Under the pieces are notes generated by a model that ran no database searches, was not told where the DNA came from, and saw nothing but the letters and a program-made list of their open reading frames with translations. From Phoronis australis (taxonomy: Eukaryota > Phoronida > Phoronidae), in contig NMRA01000041.1 in assembly GCA_002633005.1 (NCBI GenBank), positions 999,294-1,063,293 on the forward strand: a stretch of DNA of 64,000 nt. Reading direction: 5' to 3'. Every line of letters starts with the position of its first letter. Within the stretch, counting starts at the first letter, position 1. Both the position numbers and the translations under genes were made by a program. Positions 1-31,185 of this stretch are shown one piece after another.

Positions 1-1439
1 ACAGATAAAAAGATCGGGTTCAAACGATGTAACAAAATTTTCAAAAATCCAATTAACTTGTAAAAATACGTCGCAGTTATCAAAACTTCACATTGGACAA
101 GTAGTATTCCATTTCGAAAAAAAACAAGACCGTTCTGTAAGAGATCAAACATGAAGTAATGAAGAAATGATAAAAATAGGGCCAAATATGCTGTCTAAAG
201 CCTCCATTATATGTACTACTTTTACATCTGTACCTAACTATCTGCGTTACCGTACATAATTAATTATACACAGGGGCGGATCCAGGATTTTTAGTTAGAG
301 GGGCATAGTATTAGCCAGGATTTTGCCGTCAGACATGGCCCCCTTGGCCCCCTTGTAAATCCACCACCGATACACCCGGTATTAATGCAAATTTGCATCG
401 CGTTCGTGTGTTCTCTCAAACTTTCGACGGAAGCGACATAGGCACCGTTTGCAAGAAGGCTATTCTATTGTCCTGGCCTTGAACTGCCAGGGGTTGCCCC
501 GGACTGTCCCGGCTATACCACACTGGATTATTCCTGGAACTGTCTAGCAAAAAAGTGATTAAGAAAAACTGATGGACTTGTGACAGAACACAGGCGGAGA
601 CAAAGAATTGTACAATGACAGATCAGTGCTTAACTCAATAGCGAGTGAAGACGCAATAACATTTATATTTCAACAACGCTAGTTTTGAAGTTAACTAGCA
701 GCAACAATAAACGTGTATAATCCCAATTGATTGAAGGCATTCGAAAACAAAACATTTTTTGATAATTGTTCGAAAATAAGTGGTTTCAATAACTGATCGA
801 GTTTTCTCCGGCGTCGCCCCCCACAAACGATTTTCTGGTCAAGAAAGGTATCCAGCACTAATGGAGTCAGATCTTTGCACGTTTTGTAAATAGAGACAAA
901 AAACACGCTTCTCTTGTACGAAAAAATTGTGTCCCAGGTCGTGAGGGGGGGGGGATGCTTTTTACCGGGTGCATGACCTAGCCAAGTCTACCGACGTGCT
1001 AGCGGCCTCACTCTAAAATTGCGAAGAGAAAATGGCGCATCATTGTCTGTGACGGGTTGGCCGACGAGACCGTTTTCAGCTAGACAGCAATGTGCCAAAT
1101 TCGATGTTTTTTAGCCACTCGAAACAGGTCGAAAATACGGGTGTAACAATTCAATTGTTTTAGCACTAAAAACACCGTCGGTATGCCCTAGAATGAGTAT
1201 TAGGACAAACTACATGGTCATTTCAATTATTATCATTAGTTAGCCTCCGATCGAGTACGTTGGGAATTTTTCATTTTTCCATCCCGGCCCGGCCTCACCA
1301 GTCTGAGTCATTTCTTAATGTAGTTGTATTATCTCTTCAATAAAACTTGAGTTCATGTTGTATCGTGATCATATTTTTAACAGACAAGTTTTTACATGGA
1401 GTCCCCATCAATAGCCTTCTGTAAATTACATAACGTACT
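1..1439. other. Upstream intergenic DNA with no recognised gene
   Basis: No open frame here resembles a known protein, and the short frames are interrupted and have no splice-site support. The stretch is AT-rich. It contains one small inverted-repeat element (271-369) and otherwise nothing recognisable. Confidence 0.5.
271..369 (+). mobile_element. Short inverted-repeat transposon (MITE), copy 1
   Basis: The element starts CAGGGGCGGATCCAGGATTT and ends TAAATCCACCACCG. It is flanked on both sides by the 5-bp direct repeat ATACA (266-270 and 370-374), which is a target-site duplication. The same termini occur at 27941-28076 and 37186-37346, each with its own perfect 5-bp duplication. It has no coding capacity. 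The termini beginning CAGGGGCGGAT suggest a non-autonomous hAT-like family; that assignment is inferred from the ends only. This copy is the shortest of the three (99 bp) and probably carries an internal deletion. Confidence 0.7.
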
Positions 1440-21259
<19,820 letters not shown>

Positions 21260-21400
21260 TGTCCCTTTCACTCTTAACTTACAGTGGACATTATAAATAA
21301 TTGGCAATTTTAATTAATGTGTCAGATTAGGTGGTGGAAATTATTGCGCAGCCACGTCCCTAAATTCCAGCTTTGTTCGTCTCAGCCCCAGTCTTTGACC

Positions 21401-21406
21401 AATAAA
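21401..21406 (+). terminator. Candidate FOXK polyadenylation signal
   Basis: The first AATAAA after the FOXK stop codon, 142 nt downstream. Further AATAAA hexamers occur near 25986 and 26200-26275, so a longer 3' untranslated region is possible. Confidence 0.4.
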
Positions 21407-24400
21407 CCAAGTGTACAAAATCCTTCAACTCCACTCATACCCAAAGTATTCCAGACCCAAACCATGGTTTTGGCTGAGACATCTGGTATTGAATATGCAC
21501 CATGGGATTTGTGTTAACTGGTCCGGGACTGGGTGGTTAGGCGACTTTAGCTGAAATTTAGAGGCGCTGCCACGGAATCATTTCTACCCCCTGTAGATAG
21601 AATCTGGTACTGATGGTGTAATATAGGTTTGTAAAGATTAGGCATGGCTTGAGTGCCCCACATCAGAACGTGTGATGTTGGACCTTTACCAAGGTATGTC
21701 AGGACCTCATATTGATGTCTTTGTACTCAAATTGAACTTTATGGACCAGTTGCAAAGACATGCCGATATTTAGACTTGGCACGTCGATGTTATAAATAGG
21801 CTAGCGATCGGATTTGAACTCCTCTGTATACAGGAATAAGTGTTTGCTCAATAGGTCTTGTGCTTTCTTCACTATTGATTCACCTTCATGCATTGTGCAG
21901 TGCAGGCCGGGTCTAGGTCATGTCTGTAAATTGTTGTCTGATGACTTGTAGTACTTTTGTGTTGCATCATTGTTTGAAAACTGTTGTGTAAGATTGCAGA
22001 CATGTCCACATGTTCCAAATGCTGTCTAAGTCTGATAACTGATGCCAACATTTGGCTATGTAGAATTATCCTCACGCTCTGTTGTTATGATGTTGAGTGG
22101 ATGATTCGTTTTTCACCGATGTGGTTTACACAAATGAATGCACAGTGTAGACGAACCTGGAACCTGAGAGGATCAAGTCTTTTTTGCTACGGGCATAATT
22201 TTTATGTTTCTATGTCTTTTAAAATTTAGTCTTTATCCATCCATGAAAGTTTGTATTCAAAATGAAACTAAATCTGTTCATCTGGAGTACAGTTCTTACT
22301 AGAAAGCCTCGAGCCCTCGGGAGGGTCCACTCGCTTCTTGAAAAAGTGTGGAATGATGAAAATGGCGTGAGGTGACGCTGCTCGCTGTGAACTCTACTAT
22401 TGATCAAACCTCGCGAGAGTTCACATTGAGCAGTGCCACCTGTATCGCCATTTTAACCATTTCACCTTAGCTCAAGAAGGGAGCAGGTTGCTTCAGAGAA
22501 CTTGAGGATTAATAGTACGTACTGTAGTCCAGTTGAACAGATTTAGTTGCTCTTGATTATGCTTCTATGTATTAAGTTTGTTTTACCTAGTGTAAGTTTT
22601 CAATTCACTGAAATTGCCATATAGGGACAACATATATTTAAGATTTGCCAATACGGGATATCCCTGAATGTTGTTTTACTCCCGTCAAGAAACATAGAGT
22701 TCTGTTTTTGCACCACTACAAGCTATACGCTTTACCTGTGACTCTTTTTTCTTCCCGCGAACTGAAATTCTTTCTATGCCACCTTCACTGATTTGAATTT
22801 TGATCATGAAATTTTTGGGGAGAACAGAATGCTGTTGGTGAACGAATTGTAGGTAAATTTGTGGTGCAAGAGACATGAAGCACAGTTTGTGAAGAGAATT
22901 ATATTAGGTGGTTAAATATGTGGATTGTTGCCAGGCAATCCTTGTGATGTGGAAAAGAGAAGTCTAATTCCTTTAACTGTATTGTAATAATCTTTAAATG
23001 CTAAAAAATTTCTCTCGTTGATTTGACATTATAGATGTATGCATGCCCATATACGAAAGTTTTTATTTTCAGCCAGTTTTAAAGTTTTTAACTATCTTAT
23101 CAGAATGCTCTCTGCTAAACTAACAAATCCACTCGGTTATACCTAGTGGAAACGGTAGTCTTTGGTCTTGTAGCAATGACTGGTGTTATTTGTCAAGAGT
23201 TGAGTCGTTGCACATGCGTGCAATACTAGATCAGTGAATTGCATTGGTCAATCTCATATTTACCTGTTTGTCATACTTGTTGCTTCATTTGTTTTTACAT
23301 ATCTAGGCTTAACGTTGCTGAATCTAGTTTTTGAATTTTTTGGACTTGAAACTAGACAGGATTTTACATGGTTTTCACGAAGTTATGAATTTTTTTTTCA
23401 GTAAAAATGAAACTGAAAAGTAGGTGATGTTTGGACCAAGTCTTTTCCTCTGACACAAGATTTTCCCGCAATTATTGTTAAAGAATGCAATGACACGCAG
23501 CTTTGAGGATTTTTTGTACCTAGTTGAAAATTGATGATATGTTCACTGTATTACTTAGTGCAAAATTTTGTTTTGTTTAAACTTTATTGTCTCATTTGCT
23601 AAACTTGGTTCGAGTAACTTCAGATCATCAGCGGAACTCCTTTATGTTTGCATCACTGCTCTCTTCAGTGTGGTGTCCTCTTGGGGTGTTATTACTTATC
23701 AGTCCTAAGTTGGGTCAGGCAGCCAGTTGATGGTGGTCTGTATTGCTCAAACTATTCAACCTGTCAGTTACACTTTGTTGAGTTCAGGCTTCAGCATCAC
23801 AGGTCTATCACTCGGCCTCATACCCAGATTCCACTTCTGATCTGTACAGTATAAATAGGAGACTTCATATCCACCAGTTGGCGCTAGTGATTAAAGGTTC
23901 ATCCATTTTAATAGCAGAATAGATTAAGAGCAGAAAGCAGTTCATCAGCGTTGCGGCATCTGTGGGCCAAGGATCCAGCACAACTACTTTAATGCATACA
24001 TCTCTACAGGGAGGACCCTTCCAGCAGTGCCACCTAGTGAATTTAAAGTCCCCCACTGAGACTGGTGTTCGTGCTTTGAAAATTACCAAGGGTGGCACGT
24101 AAGAGATGATGATTAGATTGTACATTATGGCTCTTCATCTTTATGAATACTGTGTGTATATTGCTCTTCACTCAGTTCACTTGTGTAGGATATAGAAACG
24201 GTCCAGTGACAACTCGTAACTAACCTGACCAACCATCTGTGGTTCACTGTTGTCTGAGAGTCACTCTCGTATCTCTAACCCATGTCTTGACAGTTTCGTC
24301 TGTTGAGTTTTGAAATTCTTGCCACTAAGCTGAAGATTTTGTGTGAATGGCTACCGAAATTCATAAAGTCCAGGCAATGCATTTTGATGTCCTGTCAAAC

Positions 24401-26039
24401 TGTTAAGATAGAGGGTCTGGCTGCTAACTTGTATATATTTTTTGCAGTGTTGCATAGTCACTCTGCGGTTTTATAAGCCTCTAGTCAATACAATTCTTTA
24501 AATGAATAAGTTAGGTAATGGCCAATTGCCTTCATCATTTGTCTTTGAGAAAGTTCATGTTCACCTGTTACAAGAGTTTGGGTTAGTTTTTGTGTTGTAT
24601 TATGGGTAATTGAAGAAGCATTCTCCAGTTTGGGAGAGTGAAATTTCCTCACAGTCAGAGCTGGTGACAAATTTTAGAAATGAGCAATATTGGCAGTCTC
24701 ATGAAGTATGATCAATAAGGGAACATCATATTGATATTGACATTGATATTGATATTGACATTGAACACAGGAAAATGTTACATAGGCAATTTACTAACTG
24801 CCAAGTCCATTTTTAGATTGTTGGTACAAAATGCAATGCCCCCGTATTGGAGAAGTATGAACTCGAAAATCAACCCTTATCCCACTCAAGAAATTTCAAT
24901 ATCTACTTGAAGTCTGTTGTCCCAAAATGTAGAAACTCCCCAAACTGGAGAATATTTGGGGCAAATGTTTCTCCCATAGGGAGGGTTCACATGCTTTATT
25001 TTGAAACATGGGAAAGTATTGTGTTAAGTAATAGCGGATCCCTTGCTGTAAATCTTAATATTTGCTGGAGACCATGCACTTTCGTTGTTGCTGTTAACCA
25101 ATTAACAACACAATATGACGACAAGTGAAATTATGTTTTCTTATTCTTTCCTTAAAAGATGTGTAGTATCATATTGAGACTTTTCCATGTTACAAGTGTT
25201 GTACCACTGCTACCGCCAGTCGGGCATTCACAACATTGTTTGAAGCTCTCTAAAAATGATTAGGGGACACTTTGGCAATGTTTTGAGTGGACTGTGAACT
25301 ACTGAGTGGCAGGTGGATCAGGTGACGATGTACAGGATAGAAAGTGGGTATCACTGGAGAAATAATCGAGGAGTAGCTCTTGTTTTGATGTTTTGTATTC
25401 ACTAGGGGCATGGCGTCAGTTGTAATGATTTGTGTTACTGTAGCCCAGTGCTGGTGTGTTCAGCGCCATCTATTGTGGGGGAGGTATCGAGTCACTGTTG
25501 TCCCCAATATACTGTATCCTCGACCTGTTTAGTGCTTGTGATGTCCCGAGAATTTTATGTTGAAAATGTAACTGCATGCGTAAATTTTCCGAATTTTTTA
25601 ACTGTTCACAGGAGTGACAATGAGAAAAACCTGGGTGAGTAGGTTATTTGTGCCAGAAATTGTCAGGTAATTATGTTCTATATAGTATATATGTATTCCC
25701 AAACAAACACTATGGAGGATAGTCACCCGTCTGTTGTGGCGTTTGCCTTTGTATTACTCCTTGTTAAATCTGCTTTTGAGTATACAGTGTATAAAGTAAG
25801 TTATTAGACATCCATTTTTACTAGAACGGTTTTGTACAGGTAAAATGCAAACTGAATTGTCTGTATACCTATGTTGTAAATCTCGAATGCATTTTGTTAA
25901 CAAAATTAGTTGTTGTTTCAATAGACTTTGCCACTATCAGTAAACGGGTACAATCACGTAATAATGTTTTTAAACATTAGCGAACAATAAATTGTAGTGT
26001 GATTTTAAAGTGACAATTCACTGCTGCATACTTCATGGC

Positions 26040-26834
26040 GTTGCCATGGAGACTGCTCCATCTACCTAATTGACTATTTTCTCAAACTTTTAGCCGTTTT
26101 GCACTGGTGCAATAATAATAATAATAATATTTCAGTCTACTTATTTTTGAAGGCCACTTGAGAAAATGACTGATATTACAACTGGCTACACTACATATTA
26201 TAATAAAACAACAACGGGAATATGCCGGGAACGTGGTTTGCAGTAGATATTTCTAATTGTAACACAACTGAATAAATGACGAACTTCTTAAAATGGAAGA
26301 TAAATGTCTTGTTTAGCGTTCAAGCTTTCCTGCAAAATTAATGTATTCAAGATCGCTCGACTCCAAATACAAAATACTGACCACTATGTAAAAGTGCCGC
26401 TGTCCTTATCTTGACGGCTGGTGATGAATACATGTATGCCTACCCGCAGGCATGAGAACCCTTCGTTTGATTATGCTTCTTGTACTAGCGGTAATTATGT
26501 CGCATCTTTGATGAGGTCATTACCAATATGGGATTTTAATTCATTCCGTTATGTGCGTTTCAAGGAGTTTAAAAGGTACAATTGATGGGTTTATGTGTAC
26601 TGGTTGCCATGGCAACCATTTTTTGGATTTTTAAAATTCTGCTACTGATTTTGACATTGAACCACAAGTCTGCTGATGTTATAATTCCATACTACCCGGT
26701 TACATATTGACCACTCCCATGAATTTTAGGTAAGGTCATTTAAATGGTTAGAGTATTGTGTGCTTCTAACGTGACTACCATCAAGCCTAAAACTGATGAT
26801 CTTTACGGTGAAAATACCTGGTTACCGTGGTAAC
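26040..26834. promoter_or_regulatory. Cluster of three RFX X-box-like palindromes
   Basis: GTTGCCATGGAGAC at 26040-26053, the perfect palindrome GTTGCCATGGCAAC at 26603-26616 and the perfect palindrome GTTACCGTGGTAAC at 26821-26834. All fit the RFX consensus of two inverted GTTRCC half-sites with a two-base spacer. A further GGTTGCC half-site motif recurs at about 26900, 26930 and 27018. The gene they would serve is not apparent; FOXK ends 5 kb to the left and the GPCR lies 4-5 kb to the right. Confidence 0.45.
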
Positions 26835-27940
26835 GATACCCAATTCAGCTTGGCCACACCCCAAAGCTTCAGCAAAGGGTTACTGAAAGAACTCTAGCTA
26901 TGGTTGCCTGGTTCTAACTCTAGGTATGGTTGCCTTGTTTCTTTTCCATCAAATCTGACAACGGTACATATTTTTGATTGACGAATCCTCAGTTTCAACA
27001 TAGAGTCCCTCTAACTAATTTGAGCATGGTTGCCTGCTTCTGACTTGACTTTGCAATCAAACATAGCGGCGTTTTTCTGTTCAGTGACTGCCAGACATCG
27101 AGGGTTATCAGCGTATGATAACATCTAGCCTCTTTGTTAACTGCCAAGCTCAGTTTTTTGTCTGGTATGACGACAGGCAGGCAATTATCTACCAGACCAC
27201 GTGTGAACACAATCAAACCCAAATCGAATTGATCTATTCGGAAAGAATAGATTGTCATAACTTCGGTTGTAGTTGTTAGTGGGCGATTTTGGCAATTCAA
27301 AAACTAAACATGATCACCATTTGACGAGGATTTCATGTTATAATTTAACCTTTATTTTTAGAAGCACAGCCCAGTCAGGCTAGATATGATCTTAATAGAG
27401 ATTAAAGCAATCATGGAACAAAAGAGCTGGCCCTCCAATCATAAATGCCAGAATGGGTCGAGTTAATCAGTCGTGTAAGATATTGGCTACATGGGTGTTC
27501 TTCCCAACTTGTTGTTGGGCTATAGAATCGAACAAGTTGGGAGCAACTGGAAAGCGCCGTAATGCCTAAATTTTTGATTTTGGCTAACTGGCAACAATCC
27601 AAGATTTCCAGAGGATGCCCCCTGCCAAACGTGTACATCTCAAACCTTTCTACGCCTTGATAAACATTGATGTCATTTTTTCATGGCGTCAGCAAGTACA
27701 GAATGCTTAAAAAAGACAAGTTTTACAGTGTGCGGGGCCTTAAGCATACCGTCCATTTTGTGACTTACCCATTTGACTGTTTTCTCTTCAAACCATTTTC
27801 TCTCACCGTAGGACAGAAATCCCAAAGATGCGAATCAAGTTGTAAAGTAGATACTGCTTCTATTTGTGTAAATTTCTTGGAAAGTAGAAGTATAAACAGA
27901 GGGTAGGTACACTCACTGTTTAAGTAAATGATAAACTTGC

Positions 27941-28076
27941 CAGGGGCGGATCCAGGATTTTGGTTTGTGGGGAGCAGGGCAGAGTAGCCTATTAGCCAGG
28001 ATTTTACCAGTCAGACATTCGCACCCTCGAACTGCCAAATGGAATCTGGAAGAATTTGCCCCCCCCCCCCCCCNTG
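27941..28076 (+). mobile_element. Short inverted-repeat transposon (MITE), copy 2
   Basis: It starts CAGGGGCGGATCCAGGATTT and is flanked by CTTGC on both sides (27936-27940, 28077-28081). Its right part runs into a C-tract with an unresolved base at 28074, so the terminal sequence is partly collapsed. It shares ATTAGCCAGGATTTT and GTCAGACAT with the copies at 271 and 37186. Confidence 0.7.
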
Positions 28077-29160
28077 CTTGCCCAGCATTTCAAATAAATA
28101 TGGTACGAATAACCCAAGTTGAATACATAAGGGCCATGCTCGGCACATAAAATGACCAACCGGTTCAAACCAAGTGGTTCTAAGAAAAAGAACAGACGTT
28201 AGCCAGGAACACATCGAGACAAATTTGATATACAACGGCAAGTGACTTAATAAATGATAATTTACTTTTTGGACAGAAGACAGACAGCAGTAATAGCTGG
28301 TAAGAAAGATATAAATAAATATCGAAACGAGATTAATATTTATCGAGATAGCACAGTCCACGTCAACACGTGCACGAATGTCGAGTTTACGTACCAGTTA
28401 CCAAACCTTTAATATCCTGGATTAAAATCAAAAGGTATTGTTCACATTTATCCACCCGCCGCCTTATCAAAACATGACGTGTTCGACGGCCAGCAATCTG
28501 CACTAAGCAAAAATTAAATACAGAAGAACTTGATGACCACCGGATGTAAACACGATGTAAAGTTGTCCATGTGTTGAACATCCTACATGAAGGAGTCCGT
28601 TTATGTTGTCGGTGTTCTCAAGTTGTGGTCGTAGAATCTAACTGACATTTATCCAAACATTTACAAAATAATAGATTCTAACTCAGTAAAACGATATATT
28701 TTCTGAAAAAAGAAACCTTGTAGAATTTGATTTCTGACTTTTTACTAATCTCCCAACTGGCATTATTTGGACCACGTGGTCATGTCGTTTCAATAAAACT
28801 AAGCAAGAAAGAAAGGCGCATTGGTAGCGAAACAATGATACCGATAAGATGAACAAATTCCATTTGATATCAAGATGAGATCTCAAAAACCCTGTTACAG
28901 TTTTCGAAAATATCGTTTGGTTAGTCGTATGCAACTTTCAGGGGATTTTTTATGACAATCACAAAAGTCATATTGTTTGATAGCGCCTCACACATGTAGA
29001 ACAGTTTAAAACCTATCCCTAATCGCATAATAGAGAACAGCGCCTGAAATATGATATCTGAAAGTTTCAGGTTAATTCAGTGAGCCATTGCTGAGATATG
29101 ATGTTTCGAAGTTTTACAAATTTGGAAATTTTTAAGATCCTGCGTTAGTTGATTTAAACC

Positions 29161-29205
29161 GGCTTGACACGTTTCGGCGTTAATTAAAACACCATCTTCA
29201 GAGCA
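29161..29205 (-). ncRNA. Hammerhead-ribozyme-like motif, left arm
   Basis: On the minus strand: CTGAAGA (fits CUGANGA), an extra T, stem GGTGTTT with TAACGCC around TAAT (one G-T wobble and one mismatch), then GAAAC, GTGTC and AAGC. A hammerhead needs CUGANGA, a helix, GAAA and a UH cleavage site; all are present in order. The unpaired T before stem II and the weak stem I count against activity. Such motifs are known in Penelope-like retroelements; the link here is inference. Confidence 0.35.
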
Positions 29206-29470
29206 AAAACAGTGGCAACCTTGCTGGGCCCAACAGCAAGTAATGATACACAGACACAGTCAGTTACAGGGGAGTAACAACAGACTAGACTAACAATGAC
29301 AATCTGAGGCGTGCAGCTGCCTATTGCAGAGATTGCGCTTACACCACGTGATATGTAGAGCCTTACACCACAGGTTGCAATTGTTAGTCTTATCTGTTGT
29401 TACTCCACTGAAACTGAATGTGTCTGTGTATCATTACTTGTTGTTGGGCCTAGCAAGGTGGCCACTGTTT

Positions 29471-29515
29471 GCTTCTGAGGATGGTGTTTTATTAAACCCC
29501 GAAACATGTCAAGCC
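29471..29515 (+). ncRNA. Hammerhead-ribozyme-like motif, right arm
   Basis: On the plus strand: GCTT, CTGAGGA, an extra T, GGTGTTT with AAACCCC around TATT (one mismatch), GAAAC, ATGTC, then AAGC, which pairs with the leading GCTT as stem I. The order matches a type I hammerhead with a tiny stem III. The extra T before stem II is a departure from the minimal consensus. Confidence 0.35.
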
Positions 29516-29742
29516 ATCGTTGTTGTTGTTGTCAGCAAATGCTGCTACTTGCTATAATGAAGTTCCGACATAACCATAATGACTCAATACGACAAAGTTG
29601 GCATTGCTGCCCTAGTTCTCAGACAAGCTACTGCTCATCAAAAGACTTGGAACACTCATACATTGAAGTATGATACATAATCTCCCTCATGTAAATTGGG
29701 CAATAAAGTCGGGGGTATCATAATTGAACAGACCTCGTATAT

Positions 29743-29916
29743 TAAGTACCATTACAATAAGTACAGTGACGTAAGTACCATTGCAATAAGTACAGTGACG
29801 TAAGTACCATTGCAATAAGTACAGTGACGTAAGTACCATTGCAATAAGTACAGTGACGTAAGTACCACTGCAATAAGTACAGTGACGTAAGTACCATTGC
29901 AATAAGTACAGTGACG
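29743..29916. repeat. 29-bp tandem repeat, six copies
   Basis: Six copies of a 29-bp unit containing AAGTACCATTGCAATAAG and TACAGTGACG, with three single-base variants. Each junction makes TGACGTAAG, a bZIP-type half-site. 29 is not a multiple of three, so frames across it cycle and are not genes. Confidence 0.95.
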
Positions 29917-31185
29917 ACCTTAACTTGGGAAATAAGTGCCAAGCAATATCAAGCATAGCAGTATATTTAATTCGTTTGTAATTAGATTGTCTGCCCAATC
30001 ACGTAAGTTTGATCACATTACTACATTAAAGAGCATATTTTTGCAAATGCTCGTAACAGTTTCAAAACTAAGTATCGATACGTGCATTTTCAGCATATGT
30101 GAAGCTGTTGGCACCTATCTTAACATTAATTTTACAATATGAGAACTCTACAAGCAATATATTGTTGCCAATTGAAGTAACAGTTCTCTAGTAAACGCGT
30201 AATCGTATAAAATATTATACAACATTTCTATTTGCTGTCCTCCTATTATAATACTTATAATAAGTTTAATATTTGTGACATAATCACTCCTTATTGCCCT
30301 GCCAAGCAGCGACACTCAACAATCCGAGTACTAGTTATATGTCAATGCCTTGGTATAAAAATTGTCTTAACTAATGTAATCTGAATTAAAAGAAAAACAT
30401 GTGACGTCAATCCATGTGCAATTCAGGGTCAGGAACAGGAATAGCTGCTGAGAGAATTAATGCCCCAGACATAGCACCTACTCAAGGTTATCTAGAGATT
30501 AAACAGTCTTAGTTTAATCAGTTTTCTTCCAGCAAAAGGGGTACATTGCATGGGTATGATTGGGAGGAGGGGAAAGGGGGTTCCAGCAATGTGACTATTG
30601 AAGGGAGGATTAATCAATATTATGTGAGGTGATAGTACGGACTACAAAAATTTCTAGCAAACACGCTTCAGCTATGTTTTTGAACATATCAGGCAAAAAG
30701 AGCATACTAGTTCGTTCTGGTCTGTACCCCTACTCATTTTGAAACCTGCGTTCACCGACTAAAAATGCCCGCCGCATTAATTTCAACCAAAGCCTTGCGT
30801 TTTTTGAACAGCTGCACAAAGGCATGTAAGCAAGGTTTGAAACGCCAAGGTTTTTCTAAGCGATGAATAAAAAAATTCGTTTTTCCTTGTCTCAAGTAAA
30901 GTTTCTTTTTTTTTTGAAAAAGTGAACCGTGAGAAAATACCGCACCACCGACCCAGTTTCCAAAAAATAAACAGACCAGAATCAACCATGTTTTTGGCCT
31001 TATATATGACGTACATTTCAGTTTCATAACAGTGACTTTCTACGTGACATGACGGCAACAACTGCACAATGAAATCGTGTTCGTGACCACAAACAGGACC
31101 AATTCTACGGAGAGAAGCGTTTTATCGATGTCCGCACTTTATCGAGAATTTAGAGTAATTGGAAATTTGAAAAATCTTCATTCAC

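Larger units (their letters stand above)
29161..29515. repeat. Foldback pair of ~145-bp inverted arms
   Basis: The left arm 29161-29306 and right arm about 29373-29515 are inverted, roughly 80-85% identical by eye, around a spacer of about 65 bp. Shared features include AGTAATGATACACAGACACA (left) against its reverse complement, and the hammerhead-like cores at the outer ends. It probably derives from a retroelement terminal repeat. Confidence 0.75.
21260..31185. other. Intergenic region between FOXK and the GPCR
   Basis: No frame matches a known family or joins through splice sites. Contents seen: possible FOXK 3' UTR at the left, an (AAT)n run near 26110, three X-box-like sites (26040-26834), a MITE (27941-28076), a foldback pair (29161-29515) and a 29-bp tandem repeat (29743-29916). 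The rest is unremarkable AT-rich DNA. Confidence 0.5.

Noticed and set aside
29687-29998. 103- and 66-residue frames with repeated TVLIAMVLTSLYLLQWY
   Set aside because: They are translations of the 29-bp tandem repeat in cycling frames.
30752-31067. Two overlapping 91-94-residue minus-strand frames downstream of the GPCR
   Set aside because: Overlapping frames, low complexity K/F runs, no family resemblance.
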